Of a stretch of 64,000 nucleotides of DNA, positions 18,261-27,603 are shown piece after piece. How positions within the stretch are numbered: position 1 is the first letter of the stretch; every line of letters begins with the position of its first letter. Source of the stretch: BD1-7 clade bacterium (GTDB taxonomy: Bacteria > Pseudomonadota > Gammaproteobacteria > Pseudomonadales > DT-91); NCBI GenBank assembly GCA_902705865.1, contig CACSIO010000023.1:211690-275689 (forward strand), written 5' to 3'. The notes under the pieces were generated by a model. The model was given only the letters and a program-made list of their open reading frames with translations. It did not search any database and was not told where the DNA came from. Position numbers and translations under genes: made by a program.

Positions 18261-20264
18261 TTAAAAATCCAGTAGAGCCTCAGATTCAGCCACAACACGC
18301 TCAACGGTAAAGCCGAAGTGCTGGAAAAGATCCGCAGCAGGTGCAGACTCGCCGAACGTATCCATACCGATAATGCGGCCGTCTAAACCCACGTACTTGT
18401 ACCAAAAATCAGCAATACCGGCTTCGATAGCAACACGTGGTAATACGTCGAGAGGTAATACGGATTCTTTGTATGCTGGATCCTGTGCATCGTAGATTTC
18501 ATTACAAGGCATGGAAACCACACGAACGGCTTTGCCTTTTTCGGTCAATACCGCATGAGCATCCAGCGCCAGCTCAACTTCAGAACCGGTAGCAATCAAA
18601 ATCAACTCTGGGTGACCTTCGCAGTCTTTCAGGACATAAGCACCGCGGCTCACATTGGCCAACTGCTCACTCGTACGCGACTGACACGGCAATCCCTGAC
18701 GAGAGAATATCAGCGCCGATGGGCCATCTTTACGTTCAATAGCCGATTTCCATGCAACGGCAGATTCTACTGTATCACACGGACGCCATGTATTCAGATT
18801 AGGTGTGTAACGCAGGCTGGCGGTTTGCTCAACCGGTTGGTGTGTCGGACCATCTTCACCCAAACCGATAGAATCGTGGGTATATACAAAGATGCTACGT
18901 TGCTTCATCAACGCTGCCATACGTACCGCATTACGCGCGTATTCCATAAACATCAGGAAGGTTGCGCCGTAAGGTACTAGCCCACCGTGCAAAGCAATAC
19001 CATTCATCATGGCGCTCATGGCAAACTCACGTACGCCATAAAAAACATAGTTACCCGATGCATCATCTGCGGTAACACCTTTAGAACCAGACCATAGCGT
19101 CAGGTTAGAACCCGCCAAATCAGCGGAGCCGCCCAACAGTTCTGGCAATAATGGGCCGTAAGCATTCAAGGTATTCTGAGATGCTTTACGCGATGCGATT
19201 TTTTCAGCCTTTGACTGACACTCTTCTATATAAGCTTGGGCTTTGTCAGAGAAATCAGCCGGTAAATCGCCATTGATCACACGACGTTCAAATTCCGAAG
19301 CAAGCTCAGGGTGGGCCGCACGGTAAGCGTCAAAACGAGTTTCCCAGTCACTTTCAGCAGCTGCTCCGGCACTGTGAGCATTCCAACCGGCATACACGTC
19401 TTCAGGTACTTCAAACGGCGCATGAGGCCAGTTAATAGTTTCACGTACCAAAGCAATTTCTTCATCACCCAATGGTGCACCATGGCAGTCTTCTTTGCCT
19501 TGTTTGTTCGGAGAGCCTTTACCAATCACGGTTTTACAGCAAACAATGGTCGGCTTGCCCGTTTCTGCTCTACCTGCTTCAATCGCAGCGCGAATGGCTT
19601 CTGGATCATGGCCATCAACATCGGCAACAACATGCCAGCCGTAGGATTCAAAGCGCTTAGGTGTGTCATCGGTAAACCAACCTTCGACTTCACCATCGAT
19701 GGAAATACCGTTGTCATCGTAAAAGGCGATAAGTTTGCCTAGCCCCAATGTGCCGGCTAACGAACAAGCCTCGTGGGAGATACCTTCCATCAAACAGCCA
19801 TCACCCATAAATACGTAGGTGAAGTGGTCAACAATATCGTGGCCGGTTTGATTAAACTGGTCTGCCAGAATCTTTTCTGCCAGCGCCATACCCACACCAT
19901 TAGTAATACCCTGACCTAGCGGGCCGGTGGTCGTTTCGATACCCGGAGCATAACCGTATTCAGGGTGACCCGGTGTTTTGGAGTGCATCTGGCGGAAGTT
20001 TTTCAGCTCTTCAATCGGCAGATCATAGCCACTCAAATGCAGCAGCGAATAAATCAGCATGGAGCCATGACCGTTCGACAATATAAAACGGTCGCGGTCG
20101 GCCCAATCAGGGTTTGCCGGATTGTGTTTCAGAAAATCATTCCAGAGAACTTCGGCAATGTCTGCCATGCCCATCGGGGCGCCCGGATGTCCGCTTTTAG
20201 CTTGCTGCACAGCGTCCATACTGAGTGCACGAATCGCATTGGCGAGATCAAATCGAGAGGCCAT
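18261..20264 (-). CDS. tkt: Transketolase
   Basis: A 667-residue TPP-dependent enzyme moving two-carbon ketol units in the pentose phosphate pathway. It has [32 protein letters not shown], and the TPP/Mg motif [18 protein letters not shown] ending in NGISIDG. The pyrimidine domain is marked by [15 protein letters not shown]. The length is standard (about 665). The start has GGAGCG in front. It is the first gene of the minus-strand block tkt-epd-pgk-fba and is divergent from the SAM-cycle operon. Confidence 0.97.
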   Translation of the reverse strand: MASRFDLANAIRALSMDAVQQAKSGHPGAPMGMADIAEVLWNDFLKHNPANPDWADRDRFILSNGHGSMLIYSLLHLSGYDLPIEELKNFRQMHSKTPGHPEYGYAPGIETTTGPLGQGITNGVGMALAEKILADQFNQTGHDIVDHFTYVFMGDGCLMEGISHEACSLAGTLGLGKLIAFYDDNGISIDGEVEGWFTDDTPKRFESYGWHVVADVDGHDPEAIRAAIEAGRAETGKPTIVCCKTVIGKGSPNKQGKEDCHGAPLGDEEIALVRETINWPHAPFEVPEDVYAGWNAHSAGAAAESDWETRFDAYRAAHPELASEFERRVINGDLPADFSDKAQAYIEECQSKAEKIASRKASQNTLNAYGPLLPELLGGSADLAGSNLTLWSGSKGVTADDASGNYVFYGVREFAMSAMMNGIALHGGLVPYGATFLMFMEYARNAVRMAALMKQRSIFVYTHDSIGLGEDGPTHQPVEQTASLRYTPNLNTWRPCDTVESAVAWKSAIERKDGPSALIFSRQGLPCQSRTSEQLANVSRGAYVLKDCEGHPELILIATGSEVELALDAHAVLTEKGKAVRVVSMPCNEIYDAQDPAYKESVLPLDVLPRVAIEAGIADFWYKYVGLDGRIIGMDTFGESAPAADLFQHFGFTVERVVAESEALLDF

Positions 20265-20436
20265 TAAATCGCTCCGCTTAAGATTGATTGAGAACTGGGC
20301 GCATATTCTCGCTTAGGCGGACGTTAAGCGCAATTGAATCTCCGGCATTAAGGCAGAATTATTACCGTTTTATCCCAAGTGGCGCGTTTTCAGTGCATTT
20401 AGCGACGTATTTGCACGCTCTTCGATACCCCACCCA

Positions 20437-20468
20437 AAACCTATATCAAAATATTTTGATATAGGTTT
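20437..20468. promoter_or_regulatory. Perfect 32-bp palindromic operator before the SAM-cycle operon (SahR-box candidate)
   Basis: AAACCTATATCAAAAT is followed immediately by its exact reverse complement, giving a 32-bp perfect inverted repeat. It ends 23 bases before the start of the ArsR-type regulator gene and covers the -35 box. Position and symmetry fit a dimeric ArsR-family repressor site. No second copy was noticed in the window. Confidence 0.85.
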
Positions 20469-20484
20469 AGTGGCCTGCTACACT
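20456..20484 (+). promoter_or_regulatory. Sigma-70-type promoter inside the operator
   Basis: TTGATA (20456-20461) and TACACT (20479-20484) are separated by exactly 17 bases. The -35 hexamer lies in the right arm of the palindrome, so repressor binding would block polymerase. The predicted transcription start (about 20490-20492) falls on or next to the ATG at 20492. Confidence 0.7.
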
Positions 20485-20491
20485 GCCCGCC

Positions 20492-21499
20492 ATGTTATCT
20501 ACCGCGCAAACCGATCACGGCACAACAGAACTGGATTGCGAACAGCTGGCGACCTTCCTGAAAGCCAGCGCGGATCTGCTGCGCCTGCAAATATTGCGAG
20601 TGCTTAGCGGTGATTCTTTCAGCGTACAGGAACTCTGTGAAATTCTGGGCGCCAAACAATCGGCCATCAGTCATCACCTGAAATTACTGGCGTCTGCTCA
20701 ACTGGTAACCACTCGCCGCGAAGGTAATAGTATTTTTTATCGTCGCCATGTGGTTCCTCATGATCACCCATTCGCGGCATTGCATAGCGCCATTGCCACC
20801 AGTGTTGATGGATGCCAATTGAATCCGGGCATTGCAGCAGGAATTCTTCGTATCGAAGCCGAACGACTAAAAAGCACTCGTGCATTTTTTCAAGACAACG
20901 CCAATCGGTTTCGCGAGCAGCAAGATTTGATTGCCAGTTTTGAACAATATGCCGATAGCGTCACTGGCTTATTGCAAGCCATCGCGACACCTAGCCGATC
21001 TTTAGCCATCGAGATTGGCCCGGGAGAAGGCTTGTATCTTGATGTACTGGCCCGCCAGTTTGATCAGGTCAGAGCCTATGACACATCCAGCTTGATGATC
21101 AAAAAATCACAACAGGCATTGGACCTTTCTGGCCATAACAACGTGGAGCTGTTTGTTGGTGATATCCGCCAGGCACTATACGCTGATCCACTGGCCGATT
21201 GTGTTGTGGTCAATATGGTATTGCACCATGTTGCCAGCCCCGCCGATATTTTTGTGGATGCGGGCGCACTGCTAAGACCTGGCGGTGCACTTTTAATTAC
21301 CGATCTTTGCCATCACGATCAAACCTGGGCACGGGATGCCTGTGGTGACGTTTGGCTGGGTTTTGAACCCGACGATTTGAGTTTCTGGGCGGCTAAAGCC
21401 GGCCTTGCCGAAGGCCAGTCCAGTTATTTGGCGCAGCGCAACGGATTTCGCATCCAAATAAGACACTTTTACAAACCTGAGGAAAATTCCAATGAGTGA
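20492..21499 (+). CDS. ArsR-family regulator fused to SAM-dependent methyltransferase domain (SahR-like)
   Basis: A 335-residue two-domain protein. Residues about 15-95 form an ArsR winged helix ([21 protein letters not shown], with recognition helix [12 protein letters not shown]). It lacks the metal-binding CVCDL motif, having ELCEIL instead. Residues about 150-310 form a class I methyltransferase with motif [14 protein letters not shown] and motif IV-like VVNMVLHHV. It heads an operon with metK, ahcY and metF and sits behind a perfect palindrome. That matches the SahR group, repressors of methionine-cycle genes that respond to S-adenosylhomocysteine. Whether the second domain methylates anything or only binds SAM/SAH is unknown. 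It overlaps metK by 8 bases. Confidence 0.86.
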   Translation: MLSTAQTDHGTTELDCEQLATFLKASADLLRLQILRVLSGDSFSVQELCEILGAKQSAISHHLKLLASAQLVTTRREGNSIFYRRHVVPHDHPFAALHSAIATSVDGCQLNPGIAAGILRIEAERLKSTRAFFQDNANRFREQQDLIASFEQYADSVTGLLQAIATPSRSLAIEIGPGEGLYLDVLARQFDQVRAYDTSSLMIKKSQQALDLSGHNNVELFVGDIRQALYADPLADCVVVNMVLHHVASPADIFVDAGALLRPGGALLITDLCHHDQTWARDACGDVWLGFEPDDLSFWAAKAGLAEGQSSYLAQRNGFRIQIRHFYKPEENSNE

Positions 21500-22715
21500 A
21501 TACGCGATTTTCACTTCTGAATCTGTTTCAGAAGGTCACCCGGACAAAGTAGCGGACCAGGTCTCTGATGCCGTACTGGATGCCATTATTGTGCGCGATC
21601 CACACGCCCGCGTAGCAGTTGAAACCATGGTTAAAACCGGCATGGCAGTAATCGCCGGCGAAGTCTCTACTTCATGTTATGTCGACCTTGAAGACATCGT
21701 GCGTAAAGTCATCACCGACATCGGTTACACCACGTCAGACGTCGGTTTTGATGGCGACTCTTGTGCTGTACTGAATGCGATCGGCAAACAGTCTGTTGAC
21801 ATTAATCAGGGCGTAGACCGCGCCAAGCCAGAAGATCAGGGCGCTGGCGACCAAGGTTTAATGTTCGGTTACGCCACTAACGAAACCCCAACTTACATGC
21901 CTGCACCGCTTTACTACTCACACCGATTAGTTGAGCGCCAAGCTGAACTGCGCAAATCTGGCGCACTGCCATGGTTGCGCCCGGATGCAAAATCCCAGGT
22001 AACCATTAATTACACCGGCGACCAGCCACGCATCGATGCAGTTGTTTTGTCGACACAACACGATCCAAACATCTCGTTAGAAGATTTACGCGCTGCCGTA
22101 CTTGAGAACGTCATCAAGCCGGTTCTTCCTGCAGAATGGCTGCATGACGAAACCCTCTACCACATCAACCCAACCGGCAACTTTGTTATCGGTGGCCCCG
22201 TGGGCGATTGTGGCCTAACTGGTCGTAAGATCATCGTTGATACCTATGGCGGTATGGCCCGTCACGGTGGTGGTGCATTTTCTGGAAAAGACCCTTCAAA
22301 AGTTGATCGTAGCGCCGCATACATGGGTCGTTATGTTGCCAAAAACGTTGTCGCTGCTGGTCTTGCAGATCGCTGTGAAATTCAAGTGTCTTACGCGATC
22401 GGTGTTGCTGAGCCAACGTCTATCTCTGTAAACACTTTCGGTACTGGTAAAGTCGCTGATGACGCACTGGTTAGCGCTATCAAAGAAGTCTTCGACTTGC
22501 GCCCTTACGCGATCACCCGCCAGCTGGATCTGCAGCACCCGATGTATCAATTGACCGCAGCCTACGGCCACTTTGGTCGTGAGCCATTCGAGCACAGCTA
22601 TAGCTATAGCGTCAAAGAAGCCGGCGAGACCGTGATGAAATCGACCTCGTTCACAGCCTTCACATGGGAAAAAACCGACAAAGCCGACGCACTGCGTGCA
22701 GCGGCAGGCCTATAA
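21492..22715 (+). CDS. metK: S-adenosylmethionine synthetase
   Basis: A 407-residue enzyme making SAM from methionine and ATP, with release of phosphate and diphosphate. N-terminal [20 protein letters not shown] contains the ATP-binding His. [16 protein letters not shown] is signature 1 and [18 protein letters not shown] is signature 2. It is slightly longer than E. coli MetK (384). Ribosome site GAGGAAA lies inside the end of the preceding regulator gene, so the two are coupled. It is the biosynthetic entry of the SAM cycle encoded by this operon. Confidence 0.97.
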   Translation: MSEYAIFTSESVSEGHPDKVADQVSDAVLDAIIVRDPHARVAVETMVKTGMAVIAGEVSTSCYVDLEDIVRKVITDIGYTTSDVGFDGDSCAVLNAIGKQSVDINQGVDRAKPEDQGAGDQGLMFGYATNETPTYMPAPLYYSHRLVERQAELRKSGALPWLRPDAKSQVTINYTGDQPRIDAVVLSTQHDPNISLEDLRAAVLENVIKPVLPAEWLHDETLYHINPTGNFVIGGPVGDCGLTGRKIIVDTYGGMARHGGGAFSGKDPSKVDRSAAYMGRYVAKNVVAAGLADRCEIQVSYAIGVAEPTSISVNTFGTGKVADDALVSAIKEVFDLRPYAITRQLDLQHPMYQLTAAYGHFGREPFEHSYSYSVKEAGETVMKSTSFTAFTWEKTDKADALRAAAGL

Positions 22716-22751
22716 ACACTGATTGAAACGTATTTATTGACGGAAAATATT

Positions 22752-24134
22752 ATGTCTGAATTTACTGATTACAAAGTTGCGGATATCTCGCTGGCCGAAT
22801 GGGGCCGCATGGAAATTGATATCGCTGAAGGCGAAATGCCTGCACTGATGGCTCTGCGCCGTAAGTACAAAACTGAGCAGCCGCTAGCGGGTGCACGTAT
22901 CATGGGTTGTATCCACATGACCATCCAGACTGCCGTGTTGATCGAAACACTGGTTGAGCTGGGCGCAGAAGTTCGCTGGTCATCATGTAACATCTTCTCT
23001 ACACAGGATCACGCCGCTGCCGCCGTTGCTGCTGCGGGCATCCCTGTGTTCGCATGGAAAGGCGAAACAGAAGAAGAATTCTGGTGGTGTATCGAGCAAA
23101 CGATTCTGGCCGAGAAGGGCAGCGATGACGTTTGGGCATCCAACATGATTCTGGATGACGGTGGTGATTTGACCCAAATGCTGCACGAGAAATACCCTGC
23201 AGTATTAGATAACATTCACGGTATTTCTGAAGAAACCACAACCGGTGTTCATCGCTTGCAAGAAATGATGGACGATGGCGAACTGAAAGTGCCAGCGATC
23301 AATGTTAACGATTCTGTGACCAAGTCTAAGAACGATAACAAGTACGGCTGCCGCCATTCACTGAGCGATGCCATCAAGCGTGGTACTGACCACTTGCTGT
23401 CGGGCAAAAAAGCGTTGGTTGTTGGCTACGGTGACGTTGGTAAAGGTTCTGCTGCCTCTCTGCGTCAAGAAGGCATGATCGTTAAGGTAACGGAAATTGA
23501 TCCAATCTGTGCCATGCAAGCGTGCATGGACGGCTTCGAAGTCGTTTCTCCGTATGTTGACGGCGTGAACAACGGCGACCTGAACAGCATCAACAAAGAG
23601 CTGATGGCAACAACTGATCTGATCGTAACCACAACCGGTAACATTGGCGTATGTGATGCCAACATGCTGCAATCGCTGAAATCCGGCGCCGTGGTTTGTA
23701 ACATCGGTCACTTCGACAATGAAATCGATACCGCCTACATGCGTGAAAACTGGGCTTGGGTCGAAATCAAGCCACAGGTTCACAAAATCTACCGCGACAA
23801 AGCCAGCAACGATCACCTGATCCTGCTTTCTGAAGGTCGTCTAGTTAACTTGGGTAATGCAACCGGTCACCCATCACGCATCATGGATGGCTCTTTTGCA
23901 AACCAAGTATTGGCCCAAATCTACCTGTGGGATCGCAAGTTCGCCGATCTGCCAGCCGATGAAAAAGCTAACAACATTTACGTACAGGTTCTGCCAAAGA
24001 AACTGGATGAAGAAGTTGCTGCAGACATGGTTGCCGGTTTTGGTGGCGTCGTTACCAAAATGACCCAAGAACAGGCTGACTACATCAAGGTAGATGTTGA
24101 CGGCCCATTCAAACCTGAAAGCTATAAGTACTAA
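22752..24134 (+). CDS. ahcY: S-adenosylhomocysteine hydrolase
   Basis: A 460-residue NAD-dependent enzyme splitting SAH into adenosine and homocysteine, which relieves product inhibition of methyltransferases. It contains [17 protein letters not shown], the NAD-binding [16 protein letters not shown], and the C-terminal FKPESYKY motif. I chose the ATG at 22752; an in-frame TTG 15 bases upstream is less likely. It follows metK by 36 bases. Having ahcY rather than the mtn/luxS route implies a one-step SAH recycling pathway. Confidence 0.97.
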   Translation: MSEFTDYKVADISLAEWGRMEIDIAEGEMPALMALRRKYKTEQPLAGARIMGCIHMTIQTAVLIETLVELGAEVRWSSCNIFSTQDHAAAAVAAAGIPVFAWKGETEEEFWWCIEQTILAEKGSDDVWASNMILDDGGDLTQMLHEKYPAVLDNIHGISEETTTGVHRLQEMMDDGELKVPAINVNDSVTKSKNDNKYGCRHSLSDAIKRGTDHLLSGKKALVVGYGDVGKGSAASLRQEGMIVKVTEIDPICAMQACMDGFEVVSPYVDGVNNGDLNSINKELMATTDLIVTTTGNIGVCDANMLQSLKSGAVVCNIGHFDNEIDTAYMRENWAWVEIKPQVHKIYRDKASNDHLILLSEGRLVNLGNATGHPSRIMDGSFANQVLAQIYLWDRKFADLPADEKANNIYVQVLPKKLDEEVAADMVAGFGGVVTKMTQEQADYIKVDVDGPFKPESYKY

Positions 24135-24144
24135 TCAGCGCTCA

Positions 24145-24172
24145 AGCAGGCATCGTTTCGTCGATGCCTGCT
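24145..24172 (+). other. Intercistronic hairpin between ahcY and metF
   Basis: A perfect 11-bp stem AGCAGGCATCG / CGATGCCTGCT with the 6-base loop TTTCGT starts 11 bases after the ahcY stop. No T-run follows, so it is not a classical terminator. It may be a processing or stabilising element, or partially attenuate metF. Confidence 0.6.
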
Positions 24173-24197
24173 GCTACTGATGTAACAGGAAAGCAAG

Positions 24198-25028
24198 ATG
24201 TCACATTCTGACAAACGTTTTAGCTTTGAGTTTTTCCCACCAAAAACCGAAGCAGGCCATGCCAAACTCGAAAAAACTTGGGCTGATCTAAATGCACTCA
24301 ATCCCGCGTTTTTCTCTTGCACCTACGGTGCCGGTGGATCAACCCGCGATAATACCTTTGGCGTCATTAAACAAATGCGCGAACAGGGCATAAGTATTGC
24401 TCCACACCTATCATTTGGCGGCGATGACGAAGCTGCTATGACTGAGCTGTTGGACAGCTATAAGGCGCTGGGCGTTGATCGCATTGTTGCTCTGCGCGGT
24501 GATATTCCGTCCGGTATGGGCGCAGCCAAAATTGTTTACGCCAATGAGCTGGTGGAATTTATTCGTAATCACTCGGGTGACCACTTCGAACTTGAAGTTG
24601 CTGCCTATCCGGAAATTCACCCGGAATCAAAAAGTTATGATGCGGACATCCATTACTTCAAACAGAAACTGGATGCTGGAGCAAACGCCGCTATTACGCA
24701 GTATTTCTTCAATCCGGATGCGTATTTCCAGTTTATCGATGCTTGTACCAAAGCGGGTATCAACAAACCGATTTACCCGGGTATCATGCCAATTACCAAC
24801 TTCACTAACCTCGCGCGTTTTTCCGCCCATTGCGGTGCCGAAATTCCACGCTGGATTAAGTATAAGATTGAGAATTGTGGCGATGATCAGGAGGCTGTCA
24901 TTGAGACGGGCAAAGAGATTGTCATTCGCCTTAGCGAACAATTGTTGGCTGGCGGTGCACCAGGGATTCATTTTTATACAATGAATCAGGTTGAACCTTC
25001 CAAAGCAATCTATCAGGCAATTGTGTAA
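24198..25028 (+). CDS. metF: 5,10-methylenetetrahydrofolate reductase
   Basis: A 276-residue FAD enzyme reducing methylene-THF to methyl-THF, the methyl donor for homocysteine remethylation. It opens with FSFEFFPPKTEAG (with the catalytic Glu), then CTYGAGGSTRDNT, LRGDIPSGMG, and GANAAITQYFFNPDAY. The C-terminus GAPGIHFYTMN is typical. An AACAGGAAAG ribosome site precedes the ATG. It is the last gene of the SAM-cycle operon, separated from ahcY by a strong hairpin and closed by an intrinsic terminator. No methionine synthase gene is visible in the window. Confidence 0.97.
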   Translation: MSHSDKRFSFEFFPPKTEAGHAKLEKTWADLNALNPAFFSCTYGAGGSTRDNTFGVIKQMREQGISIAPHLSFGGDDEAAMTELLDSYKALGVDRIVALRGDIPSGMGAAKIVYANELVEFIRNHSGDHFELEVAAYPEIHPESKSYDADIHYFKQKLDAGANAAITQYFFNPDAYFQFIDACTKAGINKPIYPGIMPITNFTNLARFSAHCGAEIPRWIKYKIENCGDDQEAVIETGKEIVIRLSEQLLAGGAPGIHFYTMNQVEPSKAIYQAIV

Positions 25029-25033
25029 ACTTG

Positions 25034-25061
25034 TTCAGGTGCACAATGCACCTGAATTTTC
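25034..25061 (+). terminator. Intrinsic terminator after metF
   Basis: A perfect 10-bp stem TTCAGGTGCA / TGCACCTGAA with a 3-base loop is followed by TTTT, starting 6 bases after the metF stop. It separates the SAM-cycle operon from the O-antigen-ligase-like gene. Confidence 0.85.
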
Positions 25062-25079
25062 ATTGAATACACGATCAAT

Positions 25080-26396
25080 ATGTCTACCCAACCCCTGTAT
25101 GGAAACATCCCGAGAAATAACGGTTTAACAACTCCTGTACTGCGAGGATTTGGTTTACTGCTTATTGCCGGTCTTTATCTTTTACAGTTTGCCAGTGACG
25201 GTGAACCCGGAAAATTTACCGGTATATTACTAGTACTCTGGTTGCCATTTCTTTACCTCGCACCGTCACATGATTGGCGCCGCTCCGAAAAGGTGTTTGT
25301 TGGTCTTTGTGGCTTTTATTTTCTCAGTACCCTGCCCGCATACGGTATTAGTATCGATGTGAATAAGGCAAATGGTGAGTTGGAAAAACTGGCCAAGTGG
25401 GCCGTTCTACCCGCCGTGCTGTTCTTTATTCTTCGCCGTCTTCAGATACGCGATCAGGTGTTTAGTGCCATGGTCATGGTCGGCGTGAGTTTTTTGTTTG
25501 CTGCTACGATATATTCCGTTATTGATGATCCGAATAATCGCATAACGGTCTACGGTAACCCCAACATTGCTGGCTATCTTGCCGCGGGCGGTATCGCCTT
25601 ACTCGCAGGGCTCTATCCGTCAATTAAATATAAGCTCGTCGTTATTACCGTCATACTCATGGCCGTATTTGCGCTGTTATGGTCCCAAACACGTGGGGCT
25701 TGGTTGACGTTACCCATCATTGCACTCTGTGTTTCTCGCCCGCTCTGGCATCAATTTCAAGCACTGTCACTGCGTACACGCTCTATCACCGCTGTCTGTC
25801 TGATAGCACTTATCGTGGGACTAGCCTTCATACCCTTTATTCAGCAACGTATCCTGCTGACAGTCACTAATATCTCTACCTATATTGACTCACCCGAACA
25901 ATTCGGTCGAAGCTCACTCGGCGTTCGTCTGGAGCTATTTCGAGCCGGCTGGCTTATGGCTCTCAACTATCCATTAACCGGTATTGGCCTCGGTGATGTG
26001 AAGTACTATATCGTCGAATATGATCGTTTTATGCACATAATTCCGGAAATATCCTATTCGTTCTCAATGCACAGCGAGTACTTTCAGGCACTGGCGTTTC
26101 GTGGTTTTGTTAACTTGGCAAGTTTTCTGATTATGCTGACCTGGTTGACTGGATACTATCTGCGCTCGTTACCCAACGATAGTGCTGCCGTTACCAGCTA
26201 TCGTACGGCAGGCCTCGCCGTGACATTATCGACGGCCGTCGTATGCCTAACACTGTCCATGTTATCGAATAATACGGGCATAAATTTCTTTATCTTTTCG
26301 CAGGCGCTACTGATTTTCATGATTGAACGTCAACGCGCCTCTATAAGCAGCTCTTGTTATGCGCATTCCAAGAATCTTTACCGACAACCCGCTTAA
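25080..26396 (+). CDS. O-antigen ligase (WaaL)/Wzy_C-family membrane protein
   Basis: A 438-residue polytopic protein with about ten to twelve hydrophobic segments and a large periplasmic loop around residues 255-330. VYGNPNIAGYLAAGGIALLAG, split in family position, and WSQTRGAWLTLP are typical of the Wzy_C/WaaL family, as is the loop segment NYPLTGIGLGDVKYY with a following His-containing SFSMHSEYFQALAFRG. It would attach polymer to lipid A-core or act as a polymerase or protein ligase; the subtype cannot be told. No ribosome site is evident before the ATG at 25080. The 3' end overlaps rsmE by 38 bases. Confidence 0.82.
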   Translation: MSTQPLYGNIPRNNGLTTPVLRGFGLLLIAGLYLLQFASDGEPGKFTGILLVLWLPFLYLAPSHDWRRSEKVFVGLCGFYFLSTLPAYGISIDVNKANGELEKLAKWAVLPAVLFFILRRLQIRDQVFSAMVMVGVSFLFAATIYSVIDDPNNRITVYGNPNIAGYLAAGGIALLAGLYPSIKYKLVVITVILMAVFALLWSQTRGAWLTLPIIALCVSRPLWHQFQALSLRTRSITAVCLIALIVGLAFIPFIQQRILLTVTNISTYIDSPEQFGRSSLGVRLELFRAGWLMALNYPLTGIGLGDVKYYIVEYDRFMHIIPEISYSFSMHSEYFQALAFRGFVNLASFLIMLTWLTGYYLRSLPNDSAAVTSYRTAGLAVTLSTAVVCLTLSMLSNNTGINFFIFSQALLIFMIERQRASISSSCYAHSKNLYRQPA

Positions 26397-27084
26397 CGCC
26401 AACCAGGCCGTAATTATTGATGGCCCAGCCGCGAACCATTTGAGCCGTGTGCTAAGGCTAACAGCCGGACACCCGGTCGTCTTGTTCAACGGTAAAGGTG
26501 GCCATTACCCGTCGAAAATTAGCGATATTTCAAAAAAAACGGTAACGCTGCTGCCGGGTGAACGCAGCGATAGTAACAATGAATCGCCATTAGAAACCCA
26601 TATTGCCATCGGCGTCTCCAAAGGCGATAAAATGGATCTGATCGTACAAAAAGCAACGGAGCTCGGCGTTACCTCCATTACCCCATTATTGACGCAGCGC
26701 ACCGACGTTAAATTAAACGCCGAACGTTGGCAGAAAAAACACGGACACTGGCAACAAGTCGCAATTAGCGCCTGTGAACAATCGACACGGGACACCCTAC
26801 CTGAGATTCATTCCCCCGTACGTTTCACTGAATGGATTCAAACAGCCCGGCAAGGTTTAACAGGCATCTGTCACCCGGAAAACGGTCAACGCTTAGCGGC
26901 ACTTGATGCACAAAAGAGTATTACGTTGGCATTTGGTTCTGAAGGTGGGTTTACTGATGAAGAAGTCGCTGAAGCCATAAGGAATCAGGCAATAACGATA
27001 GGCCTAGGGCCAAGAGTACTGCGAGCCGAAACAGCACCATTGGCTGCATTGGCAATTTGCCAAAATCTATGGGGTGATTTCTAA
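26359..27084 (+). CDS. rsmE: 16S rRNA m3U1498 methyltransferase RsmE
   Basis: A 241-residue SPOUT-class methyltransferase that methylates U1498 of 16S rRNA. It has an N-terminal PUA-like region (MRIPRIF, NHLSRVLRL). The C-terminal knot contains AIGVSKGDKMDLIVQKATEL (continuing GVTSITPL), LAFGSEGGFTDEEV and the knot LGPRVLRAETAPLAAL. The start at 26359 lies inside the end of the preceding gene (38-base overlap). It is convergent with chpC, 54 bases away. In many gammaproteobacteria rsmE lies beside gshB; here the whole pil/chp cluster separates them. Confidence 0.95.
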   Translation: MRIPRIFTDNPLNANQAVIIDGPAANHLSRVLRLTAGHPVVLFNGKGGHYPSKISDISKKTVTLLPGERSDSNNESPLETHIAIGVSKGDKMDLIVQKATELGVTSITPLLTQRTDVKLNAERWQKKHGHWQQVAISACEQSTRDTLPEIHSPVRFTEWIQTARQGLTGICHPENGQRLAALDAQKSITLAFGSEGGFTDEEVAEAIRNQAITIGLGPRVLRAETAPLAALAICQNLWGDF

Positions 27085-27138
27085 GTCAGCAGCGGCACTG
27101 ATTCAACCTAGCCGGCGCTTGCGAGCGATTCACCATGA

Positions 27139-27600
27139 TCAGCAGATTAACTCAGCAATCTGTGTTTCAATCGCAGCAAGATCCGGGATCAATACGGTAT
27201 CGTCATCCATACGCGCTACCGCTCGCACAAACTCTGAATCTGAAAGCTCGCCAGCCGTTAGCTGATCTTTAACCAAACGTCGCATTTTTGGCGCTTCCGC
27301 AGCAACAAAGCCCCAATAGGCGAAATCATCTCGGTGACTGGTACTATTAACAATAATGATTTTCAACGTTGAGGAATGGCTGAAAAAAGTGTTGTCCTTC
27401 AATGCTTCCAGCGACACCAAAGGGATTTCCAGCTCACGCCAGTCTAACAATCCAAGAAACCAAGTCGGCATATCATCATCGCTCTCAACAGGCTGATAAT
27501 CGATGATTTCCGCCACAGAGACATCCGGCAACAACAGAATGTTAGATTCAATTTGGCATAACAAGGTGTTCTGACTGACAGTCGTCGATGTAGTCGACAT
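27139..27600 (-). CDS. chpC: CheW-like adaptor ChpC
   Basis: A 153-residue CheW-domain protein, last gene of the pil-chp chemosensory operon. It has LLLPDVSVAEIIDYQP, WFLGLLDWRELEIPLVSLE (the CheW hydrophobic strand with G-L-L-D-W-R) and VLIPDLAAIETQI at the end. In the Pseudomonas Chp system ChpC is a second adaptor next to PilI and may connect further inputs to ChpA. It starts 3 bases after chpB with GAGGAAT as ribosome site, so it is translated with it. The name rests on both domain and position. Confidence 0.85.
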   Translation of the reverse strand: MSTTSTTVSQNTLLCQIESNILLLPDVSVAEIIDYQPVESDDDMPTWFLGLLDWRELEIPLVSLEALKDNTFFSHSSTLKIIIVNSTSHRDDFAYWGFVAAEAPKMRRLVKDQLTAGELSDSEFVRAVARMDDDTVLIPDLAAIETQIAELIC

Positions 27601-27603
27601 GGA

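Noticed and set aside
23358..23816. 152-codon open frame antisense to ahcY
   Set aside because: It is fully inside the highly conserved ahcY gene; composition is that of a reverse-strand shadow.
24135..24197. SAH or SAM riboswitch upstream of metF
   Set aside because: The region is only 63 bases and forms a single simple hairpin, with none of the multi-helix layout of known SAM/SAH riboswitches.
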